Shown: positions 5,291 to 6,436 of the stretch, one piece after another
Position numbering within the stretch: the stretch's first letter is position 1
Layout: each line of letters opens with the position of its first letter
Assembly (NCBI GenBank): GCA_049965455.1
Contig: JBMFWH010000067.1
Location: 1 to 6,436, forward strand
Direction: 5' to 3'
Source of the DNA: JAVRLB01 sp049965455
Lineage (GTDB): Archaea > Thermoplasmatota > Thermoplasmata > Thermoplasmatales > ARK-15
DNA: 6,436 bases
Translations under genes and position numbers: made by a program
The notes under the pieces: generated by a model
Databases searched by the model: none
The model's input: the letters and a program-made list of their open reading frames with translations, nothing else
What the model was told of the DNA's origin: nothing

Positions 5291-5311
5291 AAAAAACTTT
5301 TTCTATTTTTT
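5289..5311. terminator. Bidirectional T-rich terminator region between sor and ilvE
   Basis: The two genes converge across 36 bp. On the plus strand there are T5 (5298-5302) and T6 (5306-5311) just after the sor stop codon. On the minus strand a T8 (complement of 5289-5296) lies about 30 nt past the ilvE stop. No strong hairpin is seen; archaeal U-tract termination is sufficient. Confidence 0.5.
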
Positions 5312-5326
5312 AATGTTTTATATTCC

Positions 5327-6253
5327 CTAAACGAGAGTCAGCCAGTCTTTAAATTTCTCTATTTTTCCATGAACAGTATCTGAATATAGGTCCATTATCT
5401 GTTTTGTTATTGTTCCCGCCATTCCATTCCCGACTTTTATATTATCCACATTTGTGATTGGTGTGATTTCAGCCGCCGTTCCGCTAAAAAATGCTTCTTC
5501 CGCAGTATAAAGCTCTTCTCTGTGAATATTTCTTGCAATTACAGGAATGTTCATAGCTCTGGCAAGTTGCATTACAGTATCTCTCGTGATGCCCATCAAT
5601 ATGTTCGCATTGATGTCTGGCGTGAAAATCGATCCATTTTTAACAATAAATATGTTTTCTCCAGGTCCTTCAGCCACGTACCCGTTATCCGACAGTAAAA
5701 TTGCCTCATCAAATCCTGCGTTTTTTGCTTCTATGCTAGCTATGATAGAATTCACATAATTACCGCTCGACTTGGCCTGAACCGGCAGGATATCAGAGTT
5801 AATTCTACGCCATGATGAAACTTTACATTTTACTCCGTGGTCTCCGGCGCTCAAATATTTTCCGAACGGCACAGCAGCAATGTAAACGCTCACTTTCTTA
5901 TTAGTTACATTCAGGCCTATTGCATCACTGCCGTAAAATGCGTACGGCCGGATATACGCTGCTTTTAACTTATTTGCTCTGATCACAGTTATGATCGCCT
6001 CTCTGATCTCGTCCTGAGAATAGTGTAGATCCATGCTATAAATTTTGGCGGATTCAAAAAAGCGTTTTACATGTTCATTCAGCCTGAATATTTCTGTACC
6101 CATAGAAGTTTCATAAGCTCTGATCCCTTCAAAAATGCCGCTTCCGTACTGCAGTGAATGTGTTAAAATCGGGACCTTGGCAGAGCTGTAAGCCATTATT
6201 TTACCGTCCAGCCAGATCTTCAAATCCATATCCTTATATGCAGATTCTATCAT
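5327..6253 (-). CDS. ilvE: Branched-chain amino acid aminotransferase
   Basis: 308 residues, the usual length of fold-type IV (class IV) aminotransferases. It is PLP-dependent and moves the amino group between glutamate and the 2-oxo acids of valine, leucine and isoleucine, the last step of their synthesis and first of their breakdown. Signatures: SLQYGSGIFEGIRAYE (33-48), YIRPYAFYGSDAIGLNV (100-116), the Schiff-base Lys161 in LPVQAKSSGNYVNSI, Glu195 in GYVAEGPGENIF, and the phosphate-binding SGTAAEITPI (257-266). The FEGIRAY and GENIF motifs favour IlvE over D-amino acid aminotransferase or PabC. Cytoplasmic. ATG 6253 is chosen over Met9 because GAGGTG lies 5 nt upstream. Other ilv/leu genes are not adjacent, so it stands as a single transcription unit in this window. 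Confidence 0.94.
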   Translation of the reverse strand: MIESAYKDMDLKIWLDGKIMAYSSAKVPILTHSLQYGSGIFEGIRAYETSMGTEIFRLNEHVKRFFESAKIYSMDLHYSQDEIREAIITVIRANKLKAAYIRPYAFYGSDAIGLNVTNKKVSVYIAAVPFGKYLSAGDHGVKCKVSSWRRINSDILPVQAKSSGNYVNSIIASIEAKNAGFDEAILLSDNGYVAEGPGENIFIVKNGSIFTPDINANILMGITRDTVMQLARAMNIPVIARNIHREELYTAEEAFFSGTAAEITPITNVDNIKVGNGMAGTITKQIMDLYSDTVHGKIEKFKDWLTLV

Positions 6254-6258
6254 AAATG

Positions 6259-6264
6259 CACCTC
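6259..6264 (-). promoter_or_regulatory. Ribosome binding site of ilvE (GAGGTG)
   Basis: GAGGTG on the minus strand, 5 nt before ATG 6253; it decides between Met1 and Met9. Confidence 0.7.
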
Positions 6265-6293
6265 AAAAACTAGTTAAGACGAGTAACGCATTT

Positions 6294-6312
6294 AATATTA
6301 ATAAACTTTATT
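6294..6312 (-). promoter_or_regulatory. BRE/TATA promoter of ilvE
   Basis: The minus strand reads AATAAAG then TTTATTAATATT. TTTATTAA (6298-6305) matches the box of the two-gene IS. The predicted transcript start is near 6276, giving a leader of about 23 nt with the GAGGTG site. The tnpB element ends immediately upstream. Confidence 0.5.
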
Positions 6313-6321
6313 AGCAAAAAT

Positions 6322-6400
6322 TCAACTACTCCTCGCTAAAGCTTCGGAGCTTGTTGCTAGGCTCCCCATCCACCCATGAGTGGAGTTTTATTGAACCGCA
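6322..6400 (-). ncRNA. Candidate reRNA (omega RNA) 3' part / transposon right end
   Basis: In IS605-type elements the guide RNA overlaps the 3' end of tnpB and reaches the right end of the transposon. The right end here carries the short hairpin AAGCT-TCGG-AGCTT (6339-6352) followed on the minus strand by TTTAGCGAGGAGTAGTTGAA, typical of such ends. The boundary lies near 6315-6325. The limits and any expression are inferred, not seen. Confidence 0.35.
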
Positions 6401-6436
6401 ATTATTGCATTTGAATACTGAGCCATGCCTGTTATT
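6322..6436 (-). pseudogene. tnpB: 3' end of an IS605-type tnpB, frameshifted and missing RuvC-III
   Basis: From the window edge the minus strand reads NRHGSVFKCNNCGSIKLHS, the second half of the TnpB zinc ribbon (CxxC then G). It continues as WVDGEPSNKLRSFSEE to TAG 6326-6328. In normal TnpB proteins the zinc ribbon is followed at once by D-[LV]-N-A-A-x-N-I, which carries the last RuvC catalytic Asp. Here that segment is absent. The other frame over the same bases reads MGSLATSSEALARSS up to TGA 6322-6324, which is a typical TnpB C-terminal tail. The simplest reading is an internal deletion after LHS that also shifted the frame, so nuclease activity should be lost. Most of the gene lies outside the window, so other defects or an intact upstream part cannot be judged. 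Confidence 0.7.

Noticed and set aside
1..6436. CRISPR array, tRNA or rRNA gene
   Set aside because: No regularly spaced repeats and no recognisable tRNA or rRNA segments were seen on either strand.

Overview
The window looks like archaeal DNA, most likely a member of the Thermoplasmatales (Thermoplasmata). It is AT-rich, uses ATA and AGA/AGG codons freely, and has archaeal BRE/TATA-like boxes (for example AAGTTTATTAA) about 25 nt before start codons or before short leaders. Two genes use a GAGGTG ribosome binding site. The order is an inference from style and gene content; no 16S or marker gene is present.

Layout, left to right. (1) 1-316, minus: the N-terminal part of a membrane-anchored surface protein with a PKD-like domain, cut by the window edge. 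(2) 420-819: an eroded stretch. It holds an unrecognised, 5'-truncated minus-strand gene remnant in two frames (420-506 and 508-675) and the last ~53 codons of a TnpB on the plus strand (661-819). (3) 909-1928, minus: an intact aldo/keto reductase. (4) 1982-2686: a dead insertion sequence of the IS481/ISA0963 type. Both transposase ends survive in shifted frames, the catalytic core is missing, and imperfect terminal inverted repeats remain. (5) 2705-4859: an apparently intact two-gene insertion sequence. A 104-aa first protein overlaps a 561-aa DDE-type transposase by ATGA, and imperfect 39-bp inverted repeats lie outside. A perfect 22-bp palindrome sits exactly between the TATA box and the start codon. 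(6) 4925-5290, plus: superoxide reductase. (7) 5327-6253, minus: branched-chain amino acid aminotransferase, convergent with superoxide reductase across a 36-bp T-rich gap. (8) 6322-6436, minus: the 3' end of another IS605-type tnpB. Its frame is broken and the RuvC-III segment is missing; it stops next to the aminotransferase promoter.

The host genes (aldo/keto reductase, superoxide reductase, aminotransferase) are single-gene units with their own promoters and no evident shared pathway. They sit between at least four mobile-element remnants or copies. Two of the elements end just upstream of intact host promoters (superoxide reductase and ilvE). The least ordinary part is the two-gene element: a small separate protein resembling the N-terminal module of larger transposases, translationally coupled to the transposase and preceded by a likely operator.
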